Shown one piece after another: positions 1-7,975 of a stretch of 64,000 nucleotides of DNA (positions are counted from its first letter, which is position 1; each line of letters starts with the position of its first letter). Made by a program: the position numbers and the translations under genes. Below the pieces are notes generated by a model, which was given only the letters and a program-made list of their open reading frames with translations, was not told where the DNA came from and did no database searches. Origin of the DNA: Oceanitalea stevensii (GTDB lineage Bacteria; Actinomycetota; Actinomycetes; Actinomycetales; Actinomycetaceae); contig NZ_JACSPO010000011.1 of NCBI RefSeq assembly GCF_014837105.1, positions 30,907 through 94,906 on the forward strand, written 5' to 3'.

Positions 1-655
1 TCCGGCGCACCCGCAGCTCCAGCTCCAGGCCCGCCTCCTCCAGGCCGCGCCACCGCACGCCGTCGGCCCACGAGGCCTCGGGCCCGGCGACGTAGGTGAT
101 CTCCCGGTGCCCCAGCTGCCCGAGGTGCTCGGCCGCCCGGCGCACACCGCGCGCGCCGTCGGTGAGGACGCTGGGCAGGCCGCTGACGACGCGGTTGAGG
201 ACGATGACCGGCCGCTGCTTGGCGATGGCCCGGATGCCGGAGTCCGAGAGCCGCGGGCTGGTGAGGACGAGCCCGTCGACGGCGCCGAGGAACTTCTCGG
301 CGGCCTCCCGCTCACGCAGGTAGGACTCCTGGGCGTCGAAGAGCAGCATCGTGTAGCCGGCCGCCTCCGCGGCGGCGGACGCGCCCCGGATGACGTCGAC
401 GAAGAGCGGGTTGCCGATGTCCGCGACGACCATGGCGAGCATCCGCGTGTTGACCGCGCTGAGCACGGGAGCCACCGAGGAGCGCCGGTATCCCAGCGTG
501 GCGGCCGCGGCGCGGACCTTCTCCGCCGTCGCCGCGCTCACGCGCCCGGGACGCGCCAGGGCCCGCGACACCGTGGACGGCGCAACCCCCGCGGCCTTCG
601 CGACGTCGTAGATCGTCGGCGCCCTGCCGGGGTCGGTCCCTCCCTCGCTGTCCAT
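1..655 (-). CDS. LacI-family transcriptional regulator (C-terminus cut by window edge)
   Basis: DNA-binding repressor of the LacI/GalR family. Reading the minus strand from the ATG at 655-653 gives a classic N-terminal helix-turn-helix: TIYDVAKAAGVAPSTVSRAL, followed by a hinge (VRAAAATLGY) and the start of a periplasmic-binding-protein-like sensor domain (MLAMVVADIGNPLFVDVIRG). About 218 residues are present; family members are about 330-350 residues, so roughly the last third lies outside the window. The gene is divergent from larE, with about 100 bp between the two starts. That gap carries a GGCAAC/GTTGCC inverted repeat that recurs before dctP2, so the inference is that this protein controls itself, larEB and the TRAP transporter. 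The effector is unknown but is probably the TRAP substrate. Confidence 0.9.
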   Translation of the reverse strand, partial: MDSEGGTDPGRAPTIYDVAKAAGVAPSTVSRALARPGRVSAATAEKVRAAAATLGYRRSSVAPVLSAVNTRMLAMVVADIGNPLFVDVIRGASAAAEAAGYTMLLFDAQESYLREREAAEKFLGAVDGLVLTSPRLSDSGIRAIAKQRPVIVLNRVVSGLPSVLTDGARGVRRAAEHLGQLGHREITYVAGPEASWADGVRWRGLEEAGLELELRVRR

Positions 656-678
656 ACCGGCCAACGGTAAGGTCACAG

Positions 679-702
679 GGCAACCGGTGGCAACGAGTTG
701 CC
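679..702. promoter_or_regulatory. Putative LacI-type operator between the regulator and larE
   Basis: The inverted repeat GGCAAC-GA-GTTGCC at 689-702 has perfect 6-bp arms and is preceded by a second GGCAAC ten bases upstream (679-684, GGCAACCGGT). The same arrangement, GGCAAC-TGGT-GGCAAC followed by GTTGC, occurs at 3409-3430. It lies between the divergent starts at 655 and 759, as expected for an autoregulated LacI-family repressor. Assignment to this regulator is inference. Confidence 0.6.
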
Positions 703-758
703 ACGCCGCCTCCCGGCTCGCACACACTGGAAGCTCACGTGCACGAAGGAGCAGATCC

Positions 759-1613
759 ATGACGACGACGACGGCGGTACCCGGCCTGAGCGGACCGGCG
801 GCACAGGCCGCGACGGCGGTCGAGCAGATGCTCGCCGGCCACGCGCCCCTGGGCGTGGCCTACTCCGGCGGCGTGGACTCCGCGACGCTCCTCGCCCTGG
901 CGGTGCGCACGCTCGGGCCCGCGAACGTCGTCGCCGTGCTCGGCGTCTCCCCCAGCCTCGCCACCGACGAGCGGTCCAGGGCCCACGAGACCGCCGCGGT
1001 CATCGGCGCGCGCGTCGTCGAGATCGAGACCCACGAGGGCGAGTCGGAGGCCTACCGCGCCAACGGACCCGACCGCTGCTTCCACTGCAAGGACGAGCTC
1101 TTCGCGCGCATCGACGACGAGCTCGTCGCCGAGCTCGGTCTCGCCGCCGTCGCCTACGGCGAGAACGCCGACGACGCCGAGCGGCCCGACCGGCCCGGCG
1201 CCCAGGCCGCGACGAACCACAGCGTGCTGCGCCCCATGGCCGAGGCGGGGATGACCAAGGCGATGGTGCGGGAGGTCGCGCGGGCCCTCGCGGTGCCGGT
1301 CGCCGACAAGCCCGCCGCCCCGTGCCTCGCCTCGCGGATCCCGCACTTCTCGGAGGTCACCCCCGAGAAGCTGCGGCAGGTGGACCGCGCCGAGGGCGCG
1401 CTGCGCCGGCTCGGCTTCACCGACTGCCGCGTGCGCCACCACGGTGACGTCGCCCGGATCGAGCTGCTCCCCGAGGAGCTCCTCACCGCCGTCCAGCGCC
1501 GCGAGGAGGTGGACCGGGCCGTGCGCGACGCCGGCTTCCGCTTCGCCGCCCTCGACCTGCGCGGCATCCAGTCCGGCGCGTTCACCCTGCCGCTGGTGTC
1601 CGTCCGTGGCTGA
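759..1613 (+). CDS. larE: LarE-type ATP-dependent sacrificial sulfur transferase
   Basis: LarE makes the sulfur atoms of the nickel-pincer nucleotide (NPN), the cofactor of lactate racemase and other LarA-family 2-hydroxyacid racemases/epimerases. The 284-residue protein has the PP-loop SGGVDS at residues 36-41, a conserved RCFHCKDELF segment at about 106-115, and PCLASRIP with Cys189, in the region where the family's sulfur-donor cysteine lies. The ATG at 759 is preceded by GAAGGAG; an in-frame upstream ATG at 687 falls in the operator region and is less likely. It overlaps larB (GTGGCTGA). No larA or larC is in the window, so the user enzyme and the nickel-insertion step must be encoded elsewhere, possibly left of the edge. 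Confidence 0.9.
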   Translation: MTTTTAVPGLSGPAAQAATAVEQMLAGHAPLGVAYSGGVDSATLLALAVRTLGPANVVAVLGVSPSLATDERSRAHETAAVIGARVVEIETHEGESEAYRANGPDRCFHCKDELFARIDDELVAELGLAAVAYGENADDAERPDRPGAQAATNHSVLRPMAEAGMTKAMVREVARALAVPVADKPAAPCLASRIPHFSEVTPEKLRQVDRAEGALRRLGFTDCRVRHHGDVARIELLPEELLTAVQRREEVDRAVRDAGFRFAALDLRGIQSGAFTLPLVSVRG

Positions 1614-2283
1614 CGCCTGGGAGCCGGGCCCCGAGCTCGCGCGCATCGCCCACCTCGACCACGACCGCGCCGCCCGGCGCGGCTACCCCGAGGCCGTGCT
1701 CTGCGAGCCGAAGAGCGTCGAGCAGGTCGCGCTCATCGCCGCCGAGGTCGCGGCGGCCGGCACGCCCACCCTCTTCACCCGCGCGACGCCCGAGCAGGCG
1801 GCCGCCGTCCTCGCCGCGCTGCCCGACGCGCACCACGACCCGATCGCACGGGTGGTGGCCTGGCCCGCCGCGGCGCCCGAGCCCAGCGGCGGCCTCGTCG
1901 TCGTCGTCAGTGCCGGCACCTCCGACCTGCCCGTGGCCCGCGAGGCCGAGCTCACCGCCCGCTACCTCGGCCGGCGGACCGAGCTCGTCGTCGACGTCGG
2001 CGTCGCCGGCCTGCACCGGGTGCTCGGGCACCTCGACCTCCTCCGCTCGGCACGCGTCGTCGTGGTCGCCGCGGGGATGGACGGCGCTCTGCCGAGCGTC
2101 GTCGCCGGACTGGTGAGCGCACCGGTCGTGGCCGTGCCGACGTCCGTCGGCTACGGCGCCGCCTTCGGGGGCGTCGCACCGCTGCTGTCGATGCTCAACG
2201 CCTGCGCCCCCGGGGTCGCCGTCGTCAACATCGACAACGGCTACGGCGGTGGCCACCTGGCCGCCCAGATCGCCTCCTCCTGA
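1606..2283 (+). CDS. larB: LarB-type pyridinium-3,5-biscarboxylic acid mononucleotide synthase
   Basis: LarB carboxylates and hydrolyses nicotinic acid adenine dinucleotide in the first step of NPN cofactor synthesis, giving the substrate for LarE. The 225-residue product has the family pattern: an N-terminal helical region (LDHDRAARRGYPEAVL) and a PurE-like Rossmann core with SAGTSDLPVA at about residues 101-110, followed by ARYLGRR, AAGMDGALPS and PTSVGYGAAFGG. The GTG start at 1606 overlaps the larE stop by eight bases, so the genes are translationally coupled. Length and motifs are typical. Upstream ATG or GTG codons would run far into larE and are rejected. Confidence 0.88.
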   Translation: MADAWEPGPELARIAHLDHDRAARRGYPEAVLCEPKSVEQVALIAAEVAAAGTPTLFTRATPEQAAAVLAALPDAHHDPIARVVAWPAAAPEPSGGLVVVVSAGTSDLPVAREAELTARYLGRRTELVVDVGVAGLHRVLGHLDLLRSARVVVVAAGMDGALPSVVAGLVSAPVVAVPTSVGYGAAFGGVAPLLSMLNACAPGVAVVNIDNGYGGGHLAAQIASS

Positions 2284-2328
2284 AGAGGCCCACGAACCAC
2301 GCCGACAGGCGAGAATCAACCAAGAGAC

Positions 2329-2342
2329 GGGCACGTGTGCCC
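2329..2342. promoter_or_regulatory. Inverted repeat just upstream of the dctP1 ribosome binding site
   Basis: GGGCAC-GT-GTGCCC forms perfect 6-bp arms with a 2-bp centre, next to the strong GGGGGAGG ribosome binding site of dctP1. It differs from the LacI-type sites in this region. It could be a small hairpin affecting translation or an operator. Function is unknown. Confidence 0.35.
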
Positions 2343-2355
2343 GGGGGAGGCACCC

Positions 2356-3375
2356 ATGTCCCGACGACTCACCACCGCCGCTGCTGCAGGGCTGACGCTG
2401 GGCGCGCTGGCCGCGTGCAGCGCCTCGCTCGAGCCGGGCACCAACGAGGGCGACGTGCTCCACCTCGCCCTCAACCAGACGGAGTCCCACCCCTCCTACA
2501 TCGCGCTCGACGCCTGGGGCGAGTACATGGAGGAGCAGACCGACGGCCGCTGGAGCATCGACGTCTACCCCAACGAGACGCTCGGCGCCCAGGCCGAGGC
2601 GATGCAGCTCGTCTCGGACGGCTCGGTCGAGATGGCGATCGTCTCCGGCCCGCAGCTGGAGAACCTCAACCGCGACTTCATCGCCCTCAACCTGCCGACG
2701 ACCTTCGACGACATCGACCACCAGATGCGCGTGGTCCACGACCCCGCCATCGTCGGGGACCTGTACGCCTCCCTGGAGGAAACGAACAACTTCACCGTCC
2801 TCGGCGGCTTCACCCAGGGCGCGCGCAGCGTCTACACGACCTTCGGGCCCGTCGAGACGCCCGAGGACCTCGCCGGCCAGAAGCTGCGCGTGCAGGAGTC
2901 CGAGCTCAACGTCGCGATGGCGCAGGCGCTGGGCGCCTCCGCCACACCGATGGCCTACGGCGAGCTGTACACGGGCCTGCAGTCCGGCGTCGTGGACGCC
3001 GCGGAGAACAACGAGGTCTCCTACGCCTCGCAGCGGCACTTCGAGGTGGCCCCGCACTGGAGCTACACCAACCACCTCGTGGGCCTGGACTACCTCATCA
3101 TCAACACCGACATGCTCGCCTCGATGACCGCGGAGGACAGGGCGGTCCTCGACGAGGGCTGGGAGCTCGCCCGCGCCGAGCACGTCGACCTGTGGCTGCA
3201 GGCCACGGAGGACGCGGTCGCCACCGCGGAGGCCGGCGGTGCCACCTTCCACGAGGTCGACGACCAGGTCTTCTTCGACGCTCTCGAGCCGCTGGCCGAC
3301 CGCTTCCTCACGACCGACGACCAGTGGGCGATCTACGACGCGGCACGGGCCGCCTCGACGGAGTCCGCAGGCTGA
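2356..3375 (+). CDS. dctP: TRAP transporter solute-binding lipoprotein, DctP family (paralogue 1)
   Basis: Extracytoplasmic substrate-binding subunit of a tripartite ATP-independent periplasmic (TRAP) transporter, tethered as a lipoprotein in this Gram-positive host. The start at 2356 (RBS GGGGGAGG) gives a signal peptide ending in lipobox LAAC. The mature part has DctP features: LALNQTESHPSYIALDAWGE, NETLGAQAEAMQLVSDGSVE and the GQKLRVQES ... PMAYGELYTGLQSGVVDAAE segment with the ligand-coordinating Arg and Asn region. At 339 residues the length is typical. It is strongly similar to the next gene, dctP2, so the pair is a tandem duplication. The substrate is probably a carboxylate; linkage to larEB hints at lactate or another 2-hydroxyacid, which is inference. 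Confidence 0.92.
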   Translation: MSRRLTTAAAAGLTLGALAACSASLEPGTNEGDVLHLALNQTESHPSYIALDAWGEYMEEQTDGRWSIDVYPNETLGAQAEAMQLVSDGSVEMAIVSGPQLENLNRDFIALNLPTTFDDIDHQMRVVHDPAIVGDLYASLEETNNFTVLGGFTQGARSVYTTFGPVETPEDLAGQKLRVQESELNVAMAQALGASATPMAYGELYTGLQSGVVDAAENNEVSYASQRHFEVAPHWSYTNHLVGLDYLIINTDMLASMTAEDRAVLDEGWELARAEHVDLWLQATEDAVATAEAGGATFHEVDDQVFFDALEPLADRFLTTDDQWAIYDAARAASTESAG

Positions 3376-3408
3376 GAGGGGTGGATCCGTCACGGCGAGG
3401 TCACGGAC

Positions 3409-3432
3409 GGCAACTGGTGGCAACCGTTGCGG
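3409..3432. promoter_or_regulatory. Putative LacI-type operator upstream of dctP2
   Basis: GGCAACTGGT (3409-3418) is followed by GGCAACCGTTGC (3419-3430), where GCAAC and GTTGC face each other across one base. It matches the site at 679-702 in sequence and spacing, including two GGCAAC copies ten bases apart. It sits about 180 bp before the dctP2 start in the 239-bp gap after dctP1. That gap shows no other clear structure and suggests an internal promoter for dctP2-Q-M. Confidence 0.55.
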
Positions 3433-3614
3433 CCCTGGACCCCGGACCTGAGTGAATGAGGCAACCCGAACGGGACCCCCGTCGGACGGCACGCCTCATG
3501 ACGAGGCACGGCAGCGCCGCCCAGCCCGAGGCTGGACCCCTCCTCCACACTGCACGGCGCAGCGCCGCACCACCGGACGACGAAGTCACTCACGACCGAA
3601 GGACGGAACACACC

Positions 3615-4634
3615 ATGAGGCACCGGAAGAACACCGTGGTCATCGCCGGAGCGACCGCTGCGACCCTGCTCCTTGCCGCCTGCGGCGGCGGCGACGAGGG
3701 CGGCGAGTCCGCCGGTGGCGGCGAGGGCAAGACGATGCGTCTGGCCCTCAACCAGACCGAGGAGCACCCCTCCTACATCGCGCTCGACAACCTCGGGACC
3801 TACCTCGAGGAGAACACGGGCGGCTGGGACATCGACGTGTTCCCGAACGAGACGCTCGGCGCCCAGGCGGAGGCCCTCCAGCTCGTCTCCGACGGCTCGG
3901 TCGACATGGCCATCGTCTCCGGCACCCAGCTCGAGAACCTCAACGAGGACTTCGTCGTCTTCAACCTGCCCCGCGTCTTCGACGACGTCGAGCACCAGAT
4001 GAGCGTCATCCACGACCCCGAGATCACCGGCGACCTCTACGCCTCCCTCGAGGAGTCCAACAACATCACCGTGCTCGGCGGCTTCACCCAGGGTGCGCGC
4101 TCCGTCTACAGCAGCGCCCCGATCGAGACGCCGGCCGACCTCGCCGGCCAGAAGATCCGCGTCCAGGAGTCCGAGCTGCACATCGCGATGGCCGAGGCCC
4201 TCGGCGGCGCCGGCACCCCGATGGCGTACGGCGAGCTCTACACGGGCCTGCAGTCCGGCGTCGTCGACGCGGCCGAGAACAACGAGGTCTCCTACTTCAC
4301 CCAGCGCCACTACGAGGTCGCTCCCTACTGGAGCTACACCAACCACCTCGTGGGCCTGGACTACATGATCATCAACACCGACCTCCTCGAGAGCATGTCC
4401 GAGGAGGACCGCGCGGCCTTCGACGCCGGCTGGACCGCTGCCCACGAGGAGCACACCCAGCTCTGGGCGGAGGCCACCCAGGAGGCCATCGACGGCGCCA
4501 CGGCCGGTGGCGCCACGTTCTCCGAGGTCGACGACGCCGCCTTCGCCGAGCCGCTCGAGGCCCTGGCCGCGGAGTTCATCACCACGGAGTCCCAGCAGGC
4601 GCTCTTCGACGCGGCGCGCGCCGCAGCCCGCTGA
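3615..4634 (+). CDS. dctP: TRAP transporter solute-binding lipoprotein, DctP family (paralogue 2)
   Basis: Second DctP-type binding lipoprotein of 339 residues. The start at 3615 follows GGACGGA and gives a signal peptide ending in LAAC, then a Gly/Glu-rich linker. The body follows paralogue 1 almost residue for residue (LALNQTEEHPSYIALDNLG, NETLGAQAEALQLVSDGSVD, GQKIRVQESELHIAMAEALG, YGELYTGLQSGVVDAAENNE). It lies directly upstream of the membrane subunits, so it is probably the main partner of DctQM. Paralogue 1 may share the same membrane complex with a different ligand preference. Its own upstream operator suggests separate control. Confidence 0.93.
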   Translation: MRHRKNTVVIAGATAATLLLAACGGGDEGGESAGGGEGKTMRLALNQTEEHPSYIALDNLGTYLEENTGGWDIDVFPNETLGAQAEALQLVSDGSVDMAIVSGTQLENLNEDFVVFNLPRVFDDVEHQMSVIHDPEITGDLYASLEESNNITVLGGFTQGARSVYSSAPIETPADLAGQKIRVQESELHIAMAEALGGAGTPMAYGELYTGLQSGVVDAAENNEVSYFTQRHYEVAPYWSYTNHLVGLDYMIINTDLLESMSEEDRAAFDAGWTAAHEEHTQLWAEATQEAIDGATAGGATFSEVDDAAFAEPLEALAAEFITTESQQALFDAARAAAR

Positions 4635-4670
4635 TGAACCGGCCGAGCCACACACAACTGGAGGTGAATC

Positions 4671-5303
4671 GTGGATAGCGCCAAGAAGGTCCTGGACAGG
4701 GTCCTGTACTGGATCACCGTCATCCTCTTCGCGCTGCTCGTCGTCATCGTGGTCTGGCAGGTCTTCAGCCGCCAGGTCCTGGGTGACCCGAGCACGTGGA
4801 CCGAGGAAGGGGCCCGCCTCACCTTCGTGTGGCTCGGCCTGTTCGCCGCTGCGTTCGTCTTCGGCGAGCGCGGCCACATCGCGGTCGAGTACGTCGCCCG
4901 CAAGCTCCCCGTGGGGGGTGAGAAGGTGCTGGCGATCCTCGTCCAGGTGATCGTCCTGGCCTTCGCCGTCATCGTCCTCGTGTGGGGCGGCTGGCGCGCC
5001 TCGGACAACGCGTGGCTGCAGAACCTCTCGGCCCTGCCCTTCACCCTGGGCCAGATGTACCTCGCACTGCCGATCTCCGGCGTGCTCATCGCCTTCTACT
5101 CGCTGTACTACATCCAGGCGGTCGCCCGCGGCACGCAGGCGCCCTACGGCGACCACAGCGACGAGGAGGACGGCGCCGCCGCCGGCACCGAGCCGGAGGC
5201 CGTGCGCGCAGCGAACCTCGAGGTGGACAGCATCCTGCTCAAGCCCGACAACACCCCCGACACCCCCGGTGACCACCAGGCCGGCCCGAAGACGGAGGCA
5301 TGA
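4671..5303 (+). CDS. dctQ: TRAP transporter small membrane subunit DctQ
   Basis: Small four-helix membrane subunit of the TRAP transporter. The GTG at 4671 is preceded by a perfect GGAGGTGA ribosome binding site. The 210-residue product has hydrophobic segments at about residues 8-30, 45-65, 88-108 and 126-145, and DctQ hallmarks such as WQVFSRQVLGDPSTWTEEGA and GERGHIAVEY. The C-terminal tail (about 55 residues) is acidic and hydrophilic, longer than in many DctQ proteins and of unknown role. The stop overlaps the dctM start (ATGA), so the two subunits are translationally coupled. Confidence 0.92.
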   Translation: MDSAKKVLDRVLYWITVILFALLVVIVVWQVFSRQVLGDPSTWTEEGARLTFVWLGLFAAAFVFGERGHIAVEYVARKLPVGGEKVLAILVQVIVLAFAVIVLVWGGWRASDNAWLQNLSALPFTLGQMYLALPISGVLIAFYSLYYIQAVARGTQAPYGDHSDEEDGAAAGTEPEAVRAANLEVDSILLKPDNTPDTPGDHQAGPKTEA

Positions 5304-6610
5304 TGGACCCGGCAACGATCGCAGGTCTCATCCTGCTCTTCGGCATCATCATCGGCATCGTCTTCTCCCTGCCGATCGCCATCGTCATCGGCACGGCCTC
5401 ATTCCTCGCTGCCATCCCGCTGCTGGGCATGGAGCAGGCCGTGCTCGTCACCGCCCAGCGCATGTTCACGGGCATCAACTCCTTCCCGCTGCTCGCGATC
5501 CCGCTCTTCGTGCTCGCCGGCGTCATCATGAACAACGGCGGGATCGCCGGCCGACTGGTCGACGCCGCCAAGGTGCTCACCGGCCGTATGCCGGCCTCCC
5601 TGGCCCAGACGAACATCGTCGCCAACGCGATGTTCGGTGCCGTCTCCGGCGCCGCGGTGGCCGCGGCCGCCGCCGTCGGCAACGTCATGAACGAGCGCAT
5701 GGTCAAGGAGGGCTACGACCGCCGCTTCGCCGCCGCGGTCAACGTCGCCTCCGCACCCTCGGGCATGCTCATCCCGCCGTCGAACACCTTCATCGTGTAC
5801 TCGCTCGTCTCGAGCACCTCGATCGCGGCGCTGTTCATGGCCGGTGCCATCCCCGGCATCATGTGGGCCTTGGCCTGCATGGTCGTCGTCTACCTCTACG
5901 CCCGCAAGCAGCCCGGCAAGCTCAAGTCGGCCGACCGGATCACCGCCAAGCAGGGCCTGCTCGTCATCTGGCGCGCCGTGCCCTCGCTGCTCATGATCAT
6001 CATCGTCGTCGGCGGCATCCTCGGCGGCTACTTCACCGCCACCGAGTCGGCGTCCATCGCCGTCGTCTACTGCCTCGTGCTGTCGGCCGTCTACCGGAGC
6101 ATCAAGGTCCGCGAGCTGCCGAGCATCCTCGTCGACGCCGGCCGCACGACGGCCATCGTCATGCTCCTCGTCGCGGTGTCCACGGCGCTGTCCTTCGTCA
6201 TGAGCTTCGCGCGGATCCCGGACCTCATCTCCGACGCCGTCCTCGGCTTCACCGACTCCGGCACCGTCGTCCTTCTCATCATGATGGTCATTCTGCTCAT
6301 CGTCGGAACCTTCATGGACCCGACGCCGGCCATCCTCATCTTCGTGCCGATCTTCCTGCCGATCGTCACGGAGTTCGGGATCGACCCGGTCCACTTCGGC
6401 GCGATGGTCGTGATGAACCTGTCGGTCGGCGTCATCACGCCACCGGTCGGCAACGTCCTGTTCGTCGGGGCGCGCATCGCCCGGCTCCGCATCGAGCCGG
6501 TCATCACCAAGCTGTGGCCCTTCCTCGTGGCGATCATCCTCACCCTGTTCCTCGTCGTGTTCATCCCGCAGCTCTCGCTGTGGCTGCCCACGACCATGGG
6601 GCTCATGTAG
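5300..6610 (+). CDS. dctM: TRAP transporter large permease subunit DctM
   Basis: The 436-residue channel-forming subunit of the TRAP transporter (DctM/SiaM, IT superfamily), driven by a cation gradient. It is strongly hydrophobic throughout, with typical motifs IPLFVLAGVIMNNGGIAGRL, FGAVSGAAVAAAAAVG, IPPSNTFIVYS and GTFMDPTPAILIFVPIFLP, and MNLSVGVITPPVGNVLFVGA near the C-terminus. The start overlaps dctQ by four bases (ATGATGG). Downstream lies a G/C homopolymer block and then nhaA, so the operon probably ends here. Confidence 0.94.
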   Translation: MMDPATIAGLILLFGIIIGIVFSLPIAIVIGTASFLAAIPLLGMEQAVLVTAQRMFTGINSFPLLAIPLFVLAGVIMNNGGIAGRLVDAAKVLTGRMPASLAQTNIVANAMFGAVSGAAVAAAAAVGNVMNERMVKEGYDRRFAAAVNVASAPSGMLIPPSNTFIVYSLVSSTSIAALFMAGAIPGIMWALACMVVVYLYARKQPGKLKSADRITAKQGLLVIWRAVPSLLMIIIVVGGILGGYFTATESASIAVVYCLVLSAVYRSIKVRELPSILVDAGRTTAIVMLLVAVSTALSFVMSFARIPDLISDAVLGFTDSGTVVLLIMMVILLIVGTFMDPTPAILIFVPIFLPIVTEFGIDPVHFGAMVVMNLSVGVITPPVGNVLFVGARIARLRIEPVITKLWPFLVAIILTLFLVVFIPQLSLWLPTTMGLM

Positions 6611-6635
6611 CACCGTCCGTTCCACCGGACGCCCC

Positions 6636-6665
6636 GGGGGGGGGGGGGGGGGCCCCCCCCCCCCC
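6636..6665. repeat. G17-C13 homopolymer block
   Basis: Seventeen consecutive G residues are followed directly by thirteen C residues in the 130-bp gap between dctM and nhaA, giving a potential 13-bp all-GC stem with little loop. A short GTCCG/CGGAC hairpin (6615-6630) precedes it. It could serve as a transcription barrier or be an assembly or sequencing artefact; a second C-run occurs at 63904. Confidence 0.8.
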
Positions 6666-6740
6666 GGCCACAGCACCATCCGGGTACCGCCCGTAGACTT
6701 CCCGCCAGCGCCGCGTCCAGCCCCAGAGAGGCTCCTGCCC

Positions 6741-7961
6741 ATGTCCAGCCCGTCCACCACCCGCCGCGGTCCGCTCAGCAGCTACCGCGAGAGGCTGGGC
6801 AACGAGACCTTCGCCGGGATGGTGCTGCTCGTCGGCGCGCTGGTGGCCCTGGTGTGGGCGAACTCCCCGTGGCGCGAGGCCTACGCCTCGCTGTCGGAGA
6901 TCACGGTCGGCCCGGCTGCGCTGCACCTCGACCTCACCCTGGCCGCATGGGCCTCGGACGGCCTGCTCGCCATCTTCTTCTTCGCCGTCGGCCTCGAGCT
7001 CAAGCAGGAGTTCGTCACCGGCTCGCTGCGCGACGCGCGCACGGCGGCCGTGCCCGTCATCGCCGCCTTCTTCGGGGTGCTGGGGCCCGTCGCGGTCTAC
7101 CTCCTGGTCCAGGCGGTCACCGGCTCGGGGGTCTGGGACGGCTGGCCGGTACCCGTCGCGACGGACATCGCCTTCGCCGTCGCCCTCCTGGGCATCTTCG
7201 GCCGGGGGTTCCCTCCCGCGCTGCGCCTCTTCCTCCTCACCCTCGCCGTCGTCGACGACCTCATCGGCATCGTCATCATCGCCGTCGTCTTCGCCGACGG
7301 CTTGAACTACCTCCTGCTCGCCGCCGCGTTCCTCGCCGTCGCCGTCTTCGCGGTGCTCGTCCGTCGTCGCATCACCGCCTGGTGGGTGCTCGTCCCCGTC
7401 GGCGTCGTCGCCTGGGCGCTCATGCACGCCTCCGGGGTCCACGCGACGATCGCCGGCGTGCTCCTCGGCATGGTGGTCCCCGCCGTCGCCCGTCCCGGCG
7501 AGGACGAGGACCTGTCCCACCGGTTCGAGCACAGGGTCAGCTGGATCTCCTCCGGCTTCGTCCTGCCGGTCTTCGCCTTCTTCGCCGCCGGCGTCAACGT
7601 CGTCGACTCCGGTGGCCTGCTCGGCATCGTCACCGACCCGGTCTCCGTCGGGATCTCCCTCGGCCTGCCGCTCGGCAAGCTCATCGGCATCTGGGGCGGC
7701 ACCGCGCTCCTCGTCACGCTCACCCCGCTCGCCCTGGGCAAGGGCCTCAACCTCAAGGACATGGTGGGGATGAGCCTGCTCGCGGGCGTGGGCTTCACCG
7801 TCTCCCTGCTCATCGCCCAGCTGGCCTTCGAGCCCGGCTCCGTCGAGAGCAGCCACGCCCGCGTGGGTGTCCTCCTCGGCTCCCTGCTCTCGGCGATCCT
7901 CGGCGGGATCGCCCTGCGCATCCGGGCGCGCAGCCGCGGCGAGGTCACCGAGGAGGCCTGA
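6741..7961 (+). CDS. nhaA: Na+/H+ antiporter NhaA
   Basis: Sodium/proton antiporter of the cytoplasmic membrane, used for sodium and pH homeostasis. The 406-residue protein is polytopic with family signatures LLAIFFFAVGLELKQEF, the ATDIAFAVALLG segment and LAVVDDLIGIVIIA, which contains the adjacent Asp pair that binds the ion (Asp163/Asp164 in the E. coli enzyme). Later motifs SGVHATIAGVLLG and LLAGVGFTVSLLIAQLAF are also conserved. The ATG at 6741 follows AGAGAGG. Monocistronic by appearance, it ends within an 18-bp palindrome shared with the convergent gene. Confidence 0.95.
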   Translation: MSSPSTTRRGPLSSYRERLGNETFAGMVLLVGALVALVWANSPWREAYASLSEITVGPAALHLDLTLAAWASDGLLAIFFFAVGLELKQEFVTGSLRDARTAAVPVIAAFFGVLGPVAVYLLVQAVTGSGVWDGWPVPVATDIAFAVALLGIFGRGFPPALRLFLLTLAVVDDLIGIVIIAVVFADGLNYLLLAAAFLAVAVFAVLVRRRITAWWVLVPVGVVAWALMHASGVHATIAGVLLGMVVPAVARPGEDEDLSHRFEHRVSWISSGFVLPVFAFFAAGVNVVDSGGLLGIVTDPVSVGISLGLPLGKLIGIWGGTALLVTLTPLALGKGLNLKDMVGMSLLAGVGFTVSLLIAQLAFEPGSVESSHARVGVLLGSLLSAILGGIALRIRARSRGEVTEEA

Positions 7962-7975
7962 GCCGGCCGGCTCAG
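7958..7975. terminator. Palindrome across two convergent stop codons
   Basis: CTGAGCCGG-CCGGCTCAG is a perfect 18-bp palindrome. Its left arm contains the nhaA stop (TGA, 7959-7961) and its right arm contains the stop of the minus-strand gene (7972-7974). There is no T tract. It may act as a bidirectional stem, but termination is inference. Confidence 0.4.

Noticed and set aside
5500..5515. Further CTTCGTGC matches to the eCIS upstream element
   Set aside because: The match lies within dctM coding sequence and shares only the 8-base core; likewise the copy near 63928 points away from any visible gene.
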